DNA of 64,000 nt from Swaminathania salitolerans. Its GTDB lineage: Bacteria; Pseudomonadota; Alphaproteobacteria; Acetobacterales; Acetobacteraceae. The translations under genes were made by a program, and so were the position numbers. The stretch lies in the NCBI RefSeq assembly GCF_025994315.1, contig NZ_BAQE01000005.1; one strand, given 5' to 3'. The notes beneath the pieces are model-generated. The model was given only the letters and a program-made list of their open reading frames with translations, did not search any database and was not told where the DNA came from. Of the stretch, positions 44,266-53,646 are shown in pieces (position 1 is the stretch's first letter; each line of letters opens with the position of its first letter).

Positions 44266-45231
44266 ATGTTCCCTCTCCTGACCCTGTGTGCCGTATGTAT
44301 CGAAAGCCTGTTCGGCTATCCCGGACGGCTGTTTTCCGCAATCGGCCATCCCGTCACCTGGATGGGTCGCTGGATCGCGCTTCTCGATCGCAGACTCAAC
44401 CGACAGGCCAGCGTGCCTGCCTCCCGTATGGCGGGGCTCATCGCGCTGGTCCTGATCGTCGCCCTGCCCGTCACGATGACGATGGCCGCCCGGACCGTTC
44501 TGCACGCCGCGCTGCCCGAGCCGGTCTGCCTCCTGATCGAAGCCATGGCCGCCAGCACACTGATCGCCCAGAGATCCCTTTACACCCATGTGCGGGCGGT
44601 ATGGACCGCCCTGCGATCGGCTGGGCTGGAGGGCGGGCGCAGGGCCGTCTCGCAGATCGTGGGGAGAGATCCGGAAACGCTCGACGAGGCGGGCGTGATC
44701 AGGGCTGCGATCGAGAGTCTGGCCGAGAATTTCTCCGATGGCGTGGTCGCCCCGGTCTTCTGGCTCGCCGTTCTGGGGCTCCCCGGTATCGTCGCCTACA
44801 AGGCGATCAATACCGCAGACAGCATGATCGGCCATCTCACGCCACGCCATGCCGATTTCGGGCGGGCAGCGGCGCTGTGCGACGATTGCGTCAACATTCC
44901 GGCATCGCGTCTGACCGCCCTCCTGCTGATACTGGCCGCTTTCCTGTGCCGGTATTCGGCACCCGGTGCGATTCGGTCCGTGTGGCGCGACGCGCGCCGC
45001 CATCGCTCGCCCAATGCCGGTTGGCCCGAGGCAGCCATGGCAGGGGCCCTTGTTTTGCGTCTGGCGGGTCCCCGGCATTATGGTGGTGTCGTGGTTCCCG
45101 ATTCCTGGATGGGGTGCGGACGATCCGAGGCGAGGCCCGAGGATCTCGCCGGAGCTCTGGTGCTCTACCGCCTCGCATGCGTGATACTGGGAGCCTGCCT
45201 TCTCGGCTTGCTGATAGGAATGCGCGCATGA
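44266..45231 (+). CDS. cbiB: Adenosylcobinamide-phosphate synthase
   Basis: 321 residues from the ATG at 44266. Membrane protein with four to five segments (residues ~55-80, 155-175, 205-225, 295-315). Family motifs: HPVTWMGRWIALLDRRLN, RSLYTHVRAVWTAL, GRDPETLDEAGVIRAAIESL, ENFSDGVVAPVFW, AYKAINTADSMIGH, PNAGWPEAAMAGAL. It attaches aminopropanol phosphate to adenosyl-cobyric acid. Also called CobD in the aerobic nomenclature. Its stop overlaps the bluB start (ATGA). Confidence 0.95.
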   Translation: MFPLLTLCAVCIESLFGYPGRLFSAIGHPVTWMGRWIALLDRRLNRQASVPASRMAGLIALVLIVALPVTMTMAARTVLHAALPEPVCLLIEAMAASTLIAQRSLYTHVRAVWTALRSAGLEGGRRAVSQIVGRDPETLDEAGVIRAAIESLAENFSDGVVAPVFWLAVLGLPGIVAYKAINTADSMIGHLTPRHADFGRAAALCDDCVNIPASRLTALLLILAAFLCRYSAPGAIRSVWRDARRHRSPNAGWPEAAMAGALVLRLAGPRHYGGVVVPDSWMGCGRSEARPEDLAGALVLYRLACVILGACLLGLLIGMRA

Positions 45232-45866
45232 CTGCTCCAGTATTCGATCCGGAATTCCGCAAGAAACTCGACGAGCTCTTCCTCTGGCGGCGCGACGTGC
45301 GCCATTTCCGACGCGACCCCGTGCCGGAGCCGGTTCTCGATCACCTGCTCGACCTGACCTGCGCCACGCCTTCGGTCGGGCTCAGCCAGCCCTGGCGATT
45401 CATGCGGGTCGATGACGCAGGACGCCGCGAGGCGGTCAAGGCGGAATTCACGCGCTGCAATGCCGAAGCCCTGGCCCGTCGGGACGAAGGCGACAGCGCG
45501 GCTTATGCCAGGCTGAAGCTTGCCGGGCTCGACGATGCGCCCCACCACGTCGCCGTCTTCTGCGACCCCGATCCTGCCCAGGGGCGCGGCCTCGGACGTC
45601 TGACCATGCCCGAGACGGTGCACTGGTCCGCCGTCATGGCGATTCACAGCTTCTGGCTCGCCGCACAGGCGCAGAATGTCGGTCTTGGCTGGGTTTCGAT
45701 CCTCGATCCGGACCGGATGAAGACCATTCTCGAGGCCGAACCCGAATGGCAGTTCATGGCCTATCTCTGTGTCGGTTATCCGGAGCAGGATCACGGCACA
45801 CCCGAACTCGAGCGACGCGGGTGGGAACAACGCTGTGCGGAACGTCGCCACTGGATCAGACGCTAG
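45228..45866 (+). CDS. bluB: 5,6-dimethylbenzimidazole synthase
   Basis: 212 residues, nitroreductase fold without nitroreductase activity. WRRDVRHFRRDPVPEPVL at the N-terminus, APSVGLSQPW as CATPSVGLSQPWRFMRV, the lid with VHWSAVMAIHSFWLAAQAQN and GLGWVSILDPDRM, and the C-terminal MAYLCVGYPE. Degrades reduced FMN with O2 to make the lower ligand of B12, so this pathway is aerobic. Coupled to cbiB. Confidence 0.95.
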   Translation: MTAPVFDPEFRKKLDELFLWRRDVRHFRRDPVPEPVLDHLLDLTCATPSVGLSQPWRFMRVDDAGRREAVKAEFTRCNAEALARRDEGDSAAYARLKLAGLDDAPHHVAVFCDPDPAQGRGLGRLTMPETVHWSAVMAIHSFWLAAQAQNVGLGWVSILDPDRMKTILEAEPEWQFMAYLCVGYPEQDHGTPELERRGWEQRCAERRHWIRR

Positions 45867-46041
45867 GACCCGGCCTTCGCGGGCGGGCGGGGCTAGCCGC
45901 ACGAAGCACAAGCCTCTCTGCGCTCGCTCAACCGCTCCGTGATGGAGATATGTCCGGACCTCATCTTCAACGGACGCGCGTCGTTTTTTTCAGGGAATCG
46001 CCGCGCATGATCGCCCCGAACGAGCGCGTCATGCAAACAAT

Positions 46042-47019
46042 TCAGATGTCGGCATGAGGGGCGGATGGGTTCACGCGCAAGGCGTTGCCTGTCCGGATCG
46101 CATTCGTCGGCGGGTCCGGAAAGGGAAGCCCCTGGACGGCGCAGGCGACCCATTCGAGAAAGACCTTCACCGCAGCGGAACGTTGTCGTGAAGGATAGGT
46201 ATAAGCGTAGACACTTCCCGTCTCTGCCGACCATTCCGGAAGAATGAGGCGCAGTTTCGGGCGAAAGGCCGGGTGATCGTAAATGAAGCTCGGCAGGATC
46301 GAATAGCCATAGCCCTCGAGAAGGCTGTCGAGCACCACGCTGACCGGGGAGACGGAGAGAGCAGGCTCGAGAACGAGATGACGCTGATCGGTCCCGTTGG
46401 TGAAACTCCACCCCGCCTGACCGAGATGGTTCACATATCCGATGAAGGGGAGCTCCGCCAGACGCTCGAAACCATCGACGCATCCGAACCGCTCGACATG
46501 GGCTGCGGCAACGACGAGACGCCGTTCGAAGCTGTCGATCCGCCTTACGTGAAGCGAAGGATCGTCGAGGGGGCGCGTTCTTATCGCGAGGTCGAACCAG
46601 GTCTGCTCCTGTTCCGACAGATCGTCCGAAAGCACAAACCGGACCGTACAGGCGGGATAACGCGCCGAGAAGGCATGGACCACCGGCAGGAGCACATATT
46701 TCCCATAGGCAGAATTGGCGAGGATCCTGAGTTCTCCCTGCGGGATCGATCCGTGATCCTGCGCATCGAGATAAGCCGACTCGATGGCTTCGACCCCCGC
46801 CAGACACCGGCGATAGAACGCCTCTCCCGCCCGGGAGGGTAACAGCTGTTTCGGTGTCCGGATCAGGAGATTGGTTTGTAAGAGCGCCTCCAGATCGCTG
46901 ATCTGTTTGCTTATCACGCTTTTTGACACCCCGAGGGTACGGGCGGCACCCGTGATCGACCCTGCGTCAACGACCGACATAAAGTAGGTTATACTATTGA
47001 AGTTTATCTTTTTTCTCAT
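46042..47019 (-). CDS. LysR-family transcriptional regulator
   Basis: 325 residues. N-terminal winged helix: NSITYFMSVVDAGSITGAAR, LGVSKSVISKQISDLEALL and LLIRTPKQLLPSRAGEAFY. Effector domain starts at IPQGELRILANSAYGKYVLL and has a type II periplasmic-binding fold (SVVLDSLLEGYGYSILPSF). It most resembles the broad CrgA/DmlR group. Not overlapping other genes; the small orphan gene lies 240 bases upstream in the opposite direction and could be its target. The upstream region 47020-47250 is AT-rich. Confidence 0.9.
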   Translation of the reverse strand: MRKKINFNSITYFMSVVDAGSITGAARTLGVSKSVISKQISDLEALLQTNLLIRTPKQLLPSRAGEAFYRRCLAGVEAIESAYLDAQDHGSIPQGELRILANSAYGKYVLLPVVHAFSARYPACTVRFVLSDDLSEQEQTWFDLAIRTRPLDDPSLHVRRIDSFERRLVVAAAHVERFGCVDGFERLAELPFIGYVNHLGQAGWSFTNGTDQRHLVLEPALSVSPVSVVLDSLLEGYGYSILPSFIYDHPAFRPKLRLILPEWSAETGSVYAYTYPSRQRSAAVKVFLEWVACAVQGLPFPDPPTNAIRTGNALRVNPSAPHADI

Positions 47020-47258
47020 GAAAACGACTCTTGCCTCGTTCGGGAAAAACGAACAGTTCGTTGCAGAATCTTCGCTTGCGTTCGCTCGCCCATTCGGCGA
47101 ATTCTCGCCTTCGTAAAAAAATTATCAATCACGAAACACTCCAAGTTGGTTTTCGTTACACATCGTTATACAAGCATGGTGCCGTCATAGTTTTTCATGT
47201 ATTCATAGAAGTCCCCGGAGAGCGGCATCCATATTTTTGGCGAAGATGGGAGATGGAC

Positions 47259-47729
47259 ATGCACGATTACAATGATACGTTTCATACATCCGAATCGAAC
47301 GCTAATTGCTGGAATTCAGATTGCGAACGCTCTGTCTTCGCAAGCAACATATCGTCCGGCAGGAACGAATATTATGAGTCCAAGTTCGTATTCGAGGATC
47401 GGGCATTTCATCAGGAATGCGCGAATAACCCTCCTGGCCGGAATGAACCCGATTGTGTCGGAGACGCCATTTCTTTCCTGCGGGCCGATACCTCCCTTCT
47501 CACGCAGGAACCGGAAAAGCCCGTGTCGATCCGCGTCGTCTGGAACCAGACCGAAGACATCAGTCGTGTTTTCCTCCCGAACGGCCATCGCGCCAGCGTA
47601 AATGCTCCCATGTGCCTCTCGGTGAAAGGCGACCCATACGGCGTTCGCGAGTTCGGCGTGATGCTCGACACCTCGAATTACGTGCGCATGCTGCTCCCGG
47701 ACGAGGCCCCGGAAAGCCGGATATCCTGA
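47259..47729 (+). CDS. Orphan hypothetical protein with four cysteines
   Basis: 156 residues from the ATG at 47259, six bases after GGGAG; an ATG at 47253 is too close to that site. Sequence is Asn/Ser/Glu-rich with Cys at NCWNSDCERS, HQECANNPP and DCVGDAISFL, no signal peptide and no membrane segment. The latter part (PVSIRVVWNQTEDISRVFLP, MLDTSNYVRMLLPDE) looks like beta strands. Codon use and base composition in its first third are clearly more AT-rich than neighbours, which may mean transfer. Ends six bases before the convergent cobQ. No family recognised. Confidence 0.6.
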   Translation: MHDYNDTFHTSESNANCWNSDCERSVFASNISSGRNEYYESKFVFEDRAFHQECANNPPGRNEPDCVGDAISFLRADTSLLTQEPEKPVSIRVVWNQTEDISRVFLPNGHRASVNAPMCLSVKGDPYGVREFGVMLDTSNYVRMLLPDEAPESRIS

Positions 47730-47734
47730 CGGGT

Positions 47735-49198
47735 TCAGACGGGGAGGAAGGCGTCGATCATCCGGTCGATACCGACATGCTGCTCGAGATGATCGGCGAG
47801 ACAGTCGAGCGCCAGATCGACGCGCATTGCGTGATCCGGTGTATCCTGCGAAGCGGAGATCGCGTCTCCCAACAGCGCCTGCCGGGATGAGGCGAGGCTG
47901 AAGACACCGTGAAGATAGGTTCCGGCAACCCGGCCGTCTTCCGATATCGCCCCATCGAGACGGCCGTCATCGAATTGCATGACCGGCCGCGACAAGGCGG
48001 GGCCCTGCGTGACCCCTGCATGGATTTCATATCCGCCGAGACGTTGTCGCCCGGGAAGAAGACAGGCCTCGACCGACCGGACGGTTTTTGCACCCGTCAG
48101 GCGCGTCTCCATATCCAGATAGCCGAGCCCGGGGCGGGAGGTCGCGTGGCCCTCTATTCCCTCCGGATCTGCAATACGCTGCCCCAGCATCTGGAACCCG
48201 CCGCAAATACCGAGAATACGCCCGCCCCTGCGATGATGGGCCTTCAGATCGATATCCCAGCCCTGTGCGCGCAGGAAATCCAGATCGGCGATCGTCGCCT
48301 TCGAACCCGGCAGGATCACGAGGTCGCAAGGTGGCAATGCCGTTCCCGGGGGAATGAAGGCAAAGGAAATACCCGCCTCCGTGCGCAACGGGTCCAGATC
48401 GTCGAAATTGGAGATCATGGGCATGAGGGGGACGACGATCCGGAACGCACCCTCGCCCTGCCATCCCGGCGTCAGATCCCCCGTATCCTCGGCAGGCAAC
48501 GCGCCAAGATGCGGCAGGAAAGGAACGAGACCGAAAGGCGTCCAGCCTGTCCGCCCGGCTATGAAGCTCATCCCGCTCTCGAAAAGAGCCGGGTCCCCCC
48601 GCATCCGGTTGACGATGAACCCGCGTATCCGTGACGCGTCTCCGGGCGTCAGGACCGCGGAGGTCCCGACAAGGCTCGCGATAACGCCGCCCCGGTCGAT
48701 ATCGCCGATCAGGATGACCGGAAGATCGACCGCTTCGGCAAACCCCATATTCGCGATGTCGTTGCAACGCAGATTGACCTCGGAGGCGGAGCCCGCCCCT
48801 TCGACGAGCACGATATCGCACTCGGCGCGCAACCGCTCGTAGCTCTCTTTCACATAGGGCATGAGCAAGGGTTTGGTCGTCTGATAGGCGCGCGCACGGC
48901 TCTGCCCCCAGACCCGCCCCTGAACGACGATCTGTGCGCCCTGTTCCGAGACCGGCTTGAGAAGCACGGGGTTCATGTGGACACTCGGCGCAACGCCGCA
49001 GGCCTGCGCCTGAAGAGCCTGTGCCCGCCCGATCTCTCCGCCATCCGCCGTGACTGCGGCGTTGTTCGACATGTTCTGGGGCTTGAAGGGGCGCACCCGG
49101 TACCCCCGGCGGGTCAGCGCACGCGCAAGCCCGGCCACCAGCACGGATTTTCCGACATTCGAGCCGGTCCCCTGGAACATCAGCCCCGCAGCGCTCAA
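47735..49198 (-). CDS. cobQ: Cobyric acid synthase
   Basis: 487 residues from a TTG at 49198 that overlaps the cobO stop (TTGA). N-terminal synthetase: FQGTGSNVGKSVLVAGLARA, RVRPFKPQNMSNNAAVTADG, GEIGRAQALQAQACG and EGAGSASEVNLRCNDIANMG. The C-terminal glutaminase has Cys in GICGGFQMLGQ, and the His in GTYLHGVF. It amidates four side chains of adenosyl-cobyrinate diamide. The start codon TTG is deduced from the overlap, with the ATG eight codons on as alternative. Confidence 0.95.
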   Translation of the reverse strand: MSAAGLMFQGTGSNVGKSVLVAGLARALTRRGYRVRPFKPQNMSNNAAVTADGGEIGRAQALQAQACGVAPSVHMNPVLLKPVSEQGAQIVVQGRVWGQSRARAYQTTKPLLMPYVKESYERLRAECDIVLVEGAGSASEVNLRCNDIANMGFAEAVDLPVILIGDIDRGGVIASLVGTSAVLTPGDASRIRGFIVNRMRGDPALFESGMSFIAGRTGWTPFGLVPFLPHLGALPAEDTGDLTPGWQGEGAFRIVVPLMPMISNFDDLDPLRTEAGISFAFIPPGTALPPCDLVILPGSKATIADLDFLRAQGWDIDLKAHHRRGGRILGICGGFQMLGQRIADPEGIEGHATSRPGLGYLDMETRLTGAKTVRSVEACLLPGRQRLGGYEIHAGVTQGPALSRPVMQFDDGRLDGAISEDGRVAGTYLHGVFSLASSRQALLGDAISASQDTPDHAMRVDLALDCLADHLEQHVGIDRMIDAFLPV

Positions 49199-49797
49199 AA
49201 CTCGAACCCCTGCTGCGCCCGGACGCCTGCGCGAAAATGATGTTTGACGAGGGTCATTTCCGTAACCAGATCCGCCGCCTCGACAAGCCATGACGGGGCA
49301 TTACGACCCGTAATCACCACATGCTGGCGGAAAGGCCGCGCAACGAGGGGCGGCATGACCGTCTCTTCGTCCAGATAGCCATAGCGGAGGGCGATATTGA
49401 GCTCGTCGAGAATCACGAGCGCGACATCCTCCCGGGCCAGCATCGTCCGCGCCTGGTCCCACGCCCTGCGACAGGCCTCCATGTCACGGGCGCGATCCTG
49501 CGTTTCCCAGGTGAACCCCTCGCCGAGCGCCTGGAACGACACCAGCGGACCGAAGGCCTCGAGCGCCCGTCTCTCGCCCGTATCCCACGCCCCCTTGATG
49601 AACTGCACGATCGCGACCTTGCGACCGTAGCCGAGCATCCTCAGGGCCAGACCGAAAGCGGCGGTCGATTTGCCCTTTCCCGGCCCGGTATGAACGGCGA
49701 GAACGCCTTTCTCGATCGTCTTTTCCGCGACTTCGGCATCCTGCACACTCTTGCGGCGCTTCATCTTTTCCCGGTGTCTGTCTGCCTCGTCAGTCAT
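49195..49797 (-). CDS. cobO: Cob(I)yrinic acid a,c-diamide adenosyltransferase
   Basis: 200 residues, BtuR/CobA family. P-loop VHTGPGKGKSTAAFGLALR, the strands VAIVQFIKGAWDTGERRAL, DVALVILDELNIALRYGYLD (metal Asp/Glu) and QHVVITGRNAPSWLVEAADL, with VTEMTLVKHHF at the end. Transfers adenosyl from ATP to Co(I). Overlaps cobU upstream by four bases and cobQ downstream by four, hence a coupled cobU-cobO-cobQ unit. Confidence 0.96.
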   Translation of the reverse strand: MTDEADRHREKMKRRKSVQDAEVAEKTIEKGVLAVHTGPGKGKSTAAFGLALRMLGYGRKVAIVQFIKGAWDTGERRALEAFGPLVSFQALGEGFTWETQDRARDMEACRRAWDQARTMLAREDVALVILDELNIALRYGYLDEETVMPPLVARPFRQHVVITGRNAPSWLVEAADLVTEMTLVKHHFRAGVRAQQGFEF

Positions 49798-50288
49798 TTC
49801 ATATCCAGTGCATAGCCGGCCACGACGAAAAGAACGCGCCGTGCGTGCCGCGCGAGTTTCTGATGGAGAAGGCCCGCCTCGTCACGAAATCGTCGTGCAA
49901 GAGCGTTTTCCGGGACGATTCCCGAGCCGACTTCGTTGCCGACCAGAACGGTCAGGGCCGAGCGTCTGAAGAGGGCCTCGAGAAGACGATCCGTTGCCGA
50001 GGCGACGTCATCTTCATTCAAAATTAAATTGGTGAGCCATAAGGTCGTGCAATCTATCAGAACCGGTTCCGGACATTGCAGGGGAGAAACAAGATCGACA
50101 GGCGCCTCGACCGTATTCCATCCCGTTCCACGCTGGCTGCGATGCGCATCGATACGCAGACGCATCTCGTCGTCCCAGGCGCGGCCGGTCGCCACGTAGC
50201 GCCACGGTCCGGGTTCGGCGGTGACCAGCGATTCGGCGTGACGACTCTTGCCAGAGCGTGCCCCTCCGAGCACAAGAATGCAGTTCAT
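49794..50288 (-). CDS. cobU: Adenosylcobinamide kinase / guanylyltransferase
   Basis: 164 residues. P-loop LVLGGARSGKSRHAESLV, the guanylylated-His region YVATGRAWDDEMRLRIDAHR, and VLIDCTTLWLTNLIL with VLVGNEVGSGIVPENALARR. Phosphorylates and guanylylates adenosylcobinamide for nucleotide-loop assembly (called CobP in Pseudomonas). The gene is divergent from cobT; only 48 bases separate their starts, too short for a B12 riboswitch. Confidence 0.96.
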   Translation of the reverse strand: MNCILVLGGARSGKSRHAESLVTAEPGPWRYVATGRAWDDEMRLRIDAHRSQRGTGWNTVEAPVDLVSPLQCPEPVLIDCTTLWLTNLILNEDDVASATDRLLEALFRRSALTVLVGNEVGSGIVPENALARRFRDEAGLLHQKLARHARRVLFVVAGYALDMK

Positions 50289-50336
50289 GACAGGGTTCCT
50301 CTTGCAGGACAGCGGTTATCCCAACAGAAAGGCGCA

Positions 50337-51359
50337 ATGTCACGTTTTCGCTCCATGGATGCGCTTTCGCATGCCTGCCACAACCTGCCCCAACCCGATA
50401 ACGGTGCGCGCGCCGCGATTCGGGCGCGCGAGGCGATTCTTACCAAACCCCAGGGCAGTCTCGGGACCCTCGAGGATCTGGTTGCCTGGTTCGGCTCCTG
50501 GCGCCCCCTGAGCCTGGACACAGCGGCCCTGTGCGTCTTCGCGGGCAATCACGGCGTTCTGGCCCAGGGCGTCTCGTCCTGGCCGGGAAGCGTGACCGCA
50601 TCGATGGTCGGCAATTTCGATCGCGGCGGTGCGGCCATCAACCAGCTTGCACGCTGTGCCGATGCCGCTCTCCACGTGATCCCCGTCAACGGGCTGAAGG
50701 CGACGAACGACATCACCCGCGCGCCTGCCTTGTCCGAAGCCCAGTTTCTGGAGGCGGTCTCTCTCGGATACGATGCCGTACCCGAAACATGCGACCTGCT
50801 CGCTCTGGGTGAAATGGGTATCGGAAACACCACGGTCGCCGCTGCTCTGTCTGCCGCCCTGTTCGGGGGTGAGGGGCGCGACTGGGCGGGTCTGGGCGCG
50901 GGTCTGGACGAGAGCGGCATCAGGCGGAAGATCAGCGCCATCGATCGTGCCCTCGCCCTGCACGGGCGCGATCACGACCCGCTCACCCTGGCGCGCCTCT
51001 ACGGCGGATGGGAACTCGCCGCGCTGCTCGGGGCTGCCCTGGCCGCGAGACATCGCCGCATCCCCGTCCTGCTCGACGGGTTCGTCGTGACCGCTGCCGT
51101 CGCGCCGCTGGCCCTCTGCGCTGAGGATGGTCTCGCTCACGTCCGTATCGCCCATTACTCCAACGAGCAGGGTCACCGGAGCCTTTCCGCGAAGCTCGGC
51201 CTTTCGCCGTTGCTGGACCTCGCATTGCGGCTCGGCGAAGGCTCCGGAGCAGCGCTCGCCATTCCTCTTGTGCGGGCTGCCATCGCCTGCCACACTGGCA
51301 TGGCCTCTTTCGACGATGTTGCCATCGCCGACGGAACCAACCGGATATCCGCCAGATAG
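50337..51359 (+). CDS. cobT: Nicotinate-nucleotide-dimethylbenzimidazole phosphoribosyltransferase
   Basis: 340 residues. KPQGSLGTLEDLVAWFGSW, VFAGNHGVLAQGVSSWPGSV, MVGNFDRGGAAINQLAR, LLALGEMGIGNTTVAAALSA and VLLDGFVVTAAVAPLALCA with HYSNEQGHRSL. It makes alpha-ribazole phosphate from the BluB product. Followed with no gap by cobS. Divergent from cobU. Also named CobU in Pseudomonas nomenclature. Confidence 0.95.
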   Translation: MSRFRSMDALSHACHNLPQPDNGARAAIRAREAILTKPQGSLGTLEDLVAWFGSWRPLSLDTAALCVFAGNHGVLAQGVSSWPGSVTASMVGNFDRGGAAINQLARCADAALHVIPVNGLKATNDITRAPALSEAQFLEAVSLGYDAVPETCDLLALGEMGIGNTTVAAALSAALFGGEGRDWAGLGAGLDESGIRRKISAIDRALALHGRDHDPLTLARLYGGWELAALLGAALAARHRRIPVLLDGFVVTAAVAPLALCAEDGLAHVRIAHYSNEQGHRSLSAKLGLSPLLDLALRLGEGSGAALAIPLVRAAIACHTGMASFDDVAIADGTNRISAR

Positions 51360-52133
51360 ATGCTGCCTATTCGCGCCGATCTCGCCGCAGGAGTCAGCCT
51401 GCTCACCCGGCTTCCGACAGGATGGTTCTACACGCATGACGCGCGCTTCAATCTGGCGCGCTCGAGCTGGTGCTGGCCCCTGATCGGCGGGGCGATCGGC
51501 GCTGCGACCGGTCTCGTTCTGGTGGGCTGCATCGCGCTCGGCATGCCGCCGATCGTTGCCGCGGGCTGGGCCATCACCTTCCAGCTTCTCCTGACCGGCG
51601 CGCTGCACGAGGATGGCTTCGCCGACAGCGTCGATGGCATGTTCGGCGGGCGCAGCGTGGAGCGACGCCTCGAGATCATGCGCGACAGCCGGGTCGGAAG
51701 CTATGGCGCCCTCGCCCTCGGGGTTGTGCTTCTCCTTCGTGCCGGCACCATGACAACGCTGGCCAGCGCCCCGGTTCACGTCATCTCGGTCCTGATGACT
51801 GCCGGAGCCTTTTCCCGGCTTGCGCTGATGTTGCCGGTCCTGTGGCTCGGGCCGGCACGCCCCGACGGGCTCGCCCATCAGCTGCGCCATCTTCCCGCGA
51901 GAAGTCTCCTGATCGCCATCTGCATGACGGGCCTCATCGCCGACTCGCTCTCCGCTCTCGGCGCATTGTCCCTTTTCCTCGTGGCCTGCCTTGCCGCGCT
52001 CGGCATTTCGCGGCTGGCCCATCGTCTTGTCGGGGGATATACCGGCGACGTTCTCGGCGCTACGGCGATTGCGGCCGAACTGACCGTCCTGACAGGCGCC
52101 AGCCTCAGCGGTTTCGGCCGACTCCCGTTCTGA
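51360..52133 (+). CDS. cobS: Adenosylcobinamide-GDP ribazoletransferase (cobalamin synthase)
   Basis: 257 residues, membrane protein with about six hydrophobic segments. Starts LTRLPTGWF, then the active loop LLTGALHEDGFADSVDGMFG (the H-x-D-G-x-A-D motif), RLEIMRDSRVGSYGALALGV and the end LVGGYTGDVLGATAIAAELT. Joins alpha-ribazole to adenosylcobinamide-GDP. Its ATG directly follows the cobT TAG. Last step of the pathway. Confidence 0.95.
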   Translation: MLPIRADLAAGVSLLTRLPTGWFYTHDARFNLARSSWCWPLIGGAIGAATGLVLVGCIALGMPPIVAAGWAITFQLLLTGALHEDGFADSVDGMFGGRSVERRLEIMRDSRVGSYGALALGVVLLLRAGTMTTLASAPVHVISVLMTAGAFSRLALMLPVLWLGPARPDGLAHQLRHLPARSLLIAICMTGLIADSLSALGALSLFLVACLAALGISRLAHRLVGGYTGDVLGATAIAAELTVLTGASLSGFGRLPF

Positions 52134-52229
52134 CCCGGTCGGGGCGATCTGCAGGGCTGCGGGTGGTGCAGGGACACGGCCTGGGCTAACCTCGGCGTTT
52201 TCAGGCAGTTCGCGAGTAAAGACGTTTCG

Positions 52230-53552
52230 ATGAGTTCATCCACGACATTGCGCGTCGGCATAGACGGCTTCAATCTCTCCCTGAGCCGGGGGACGGGCGT
52301 TGCTTCCTATGCCCGCACGCTGAGCTTCGCACTCCGGGATCTCGGCTATGAAATCGATGTTCTCTACGGGATGAACATCCACCATCATACGCCCAGCGAT
52401 CTGCGCGAGGTCATTTTCGCGGACGAGCTCGGAGAGGAAAAGGCGCCCCGTCTCCCCAAACTGCTGCGCCCGCGCTGGTTCAAGGCGACCAAGCGTCATT
52501 TCCTTGGACATGAAGTCGTCGACGTGCCGATCAGCGGGCGCGTCAATCTGCGGGATTTCGCAGGAAGAATGCCCGCATACGACCGTATACAGAACGTGCC
52601 TGCCCTGTTTCGCGCGGCGGCCGGATTCTTCCGGACCACGGGGCGCTTCCTGACCGTGACCAGCCCGAATCCGCCGGATATCATGCACTGGACCTATCCC
52701 CTGCCGATCCGGATGGCGGGAAGCAAAAACATCTATACCGTGCACGATCTCGTCCCGCTGACGATGCCGCACACGACTCTCGACAACAAGAACTATCATT
52801 ACCGGCTGATCAGAAGCATCGTCGAGAACAGCGACGGGATCTGTACTGTCTCGGAATTCGCCCGGTCGGAAATCCTCTCCTTCTTTCCGGCCGCCGCCAG
52901 CAAGATCGTCAATACCTATCAGTCCTTCACGCCGGACCAGACGGCGTTCGAGCGACCGCACGCGCAGAGCCTGGAGGAGATATCCTCCCTGTTCGGCCTC
53001 GAGGGCGAGAGCTATTACCTGTTTTTCGGCTCACTCGAACCGAAGAAGAATATCGGCCGGATCATCTCGGCCTTCCTGAGCACGCATTCGCAGAAAAAGC
53101 TCGTTCTCGTAGGGGCCATGGCCTGGAAGTCGGAAAACGAACTGCGTTTCCTGCAGAAGGGACTCGATAGCGGACGTATCGTGCAGTTGCAGTATCTGCC
53201 CCTCAAGGCTCTGCAGGCCCTCATACGTCATGCCTTCGCCGTCCTGTTTCCCTCTCTCACGGAAGGATTCGGTCTGCCGGTCCTGGAGGCGCTGTCTTTC
53301 GGCACACCCGTCATCACTTCGCGTGAGGCGTCGCTTCCCGAAGTCGGCGGAGAGGCATGCCTGTATGTCGACGCCTATGACACGGACGACATTGCCCGGG
53401 GAATCGTCGAACTCGAGAACAATCCCGAACACGTCCGGATGCTTCGCAGCCGGGGCGAGGCGCAGGCCCGCAAATTCGACATGACCACCTACGAGGCCCG
53501 TCTGTCAGAGATGTATCGCGCGGTTCTCGACACGCCTCCCAGGCGGGGCTGA
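52230..53552 (+). CDS. Glycosyltransferase family 4
   Basis: 440 residues, GT-B fold. N-terminus VGIDGFNLSLSRGTGVASYA (acceptor loop), YTVHDLVPLTMPHTT mid-domain with STVSEFARSEI as CTVSEFARSEILSFF. The donor domain has YYLFFGSLEPKKNIGRIISA, LVLVGAMAW, and the family 4 signature FPSLTEGFGLPVLEALSFGT (E-x7-E), PVITSREASLPEVGGEACLY. Probably adds a sugar in lipopolysaccharide or exopolysaccharide. 96 bases downstream of cobS but unrelated in function. Confidence 0.88.
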   Translation: MSSSTTLRVGIDGFNLSLSRGTGVASYARTLSFALRDLGYEIDVLYGMNIHHHTPSDLREVIFADELGEEKAPRLPKLLRPRWFKATKRHFLGHEVVDVPISGRVNLRDFAGRMPAYDRIQNVPALFRAAAGFFRTTGRFLTVTSPNPPDIMHWTYPLPIRMAGSKNIYTVHDLVPLTMPHTTLDNKNYHYRLIRSIVENSDGICTVSEFARSEILSFFPAAASKIVNTYQSFTPDQTAFERPHAQSLEEISSLFGLEGESYYLFFGSLEPKKNIGRIISAFLSTHSQKKLVLVGAMAWKSENELRFLQKGLDSGRIVQLQYLPLKALQALIRHAFAVLFPSLTEGFGLPVLEALSFGTPVITSREASLPEVGGEACLYVDAYDTDDIARGIVELENNPEHVRMLRSRGEAQARKFDMTTYEARLSEMYRAVLDTPPRRG

Positions 53553-53646
53553 CCCCTCTCCGCCAGCGCGAACCCCGGTCTCTCCGGGCGCCGCCTTTCC
53601 CCGCAGAGGGGAGCGGGAACGAGAGACGGGGCAAGAAGACGGCCGG

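Noticed and set aside
43940..44341. N-terminal extension of CobC
   Set aside because: It is a charged tandem-repeat translation of the 12-bp and 15-bp arrays; a good ribosome site precedes the ATG at 43939 where family sequence begins.
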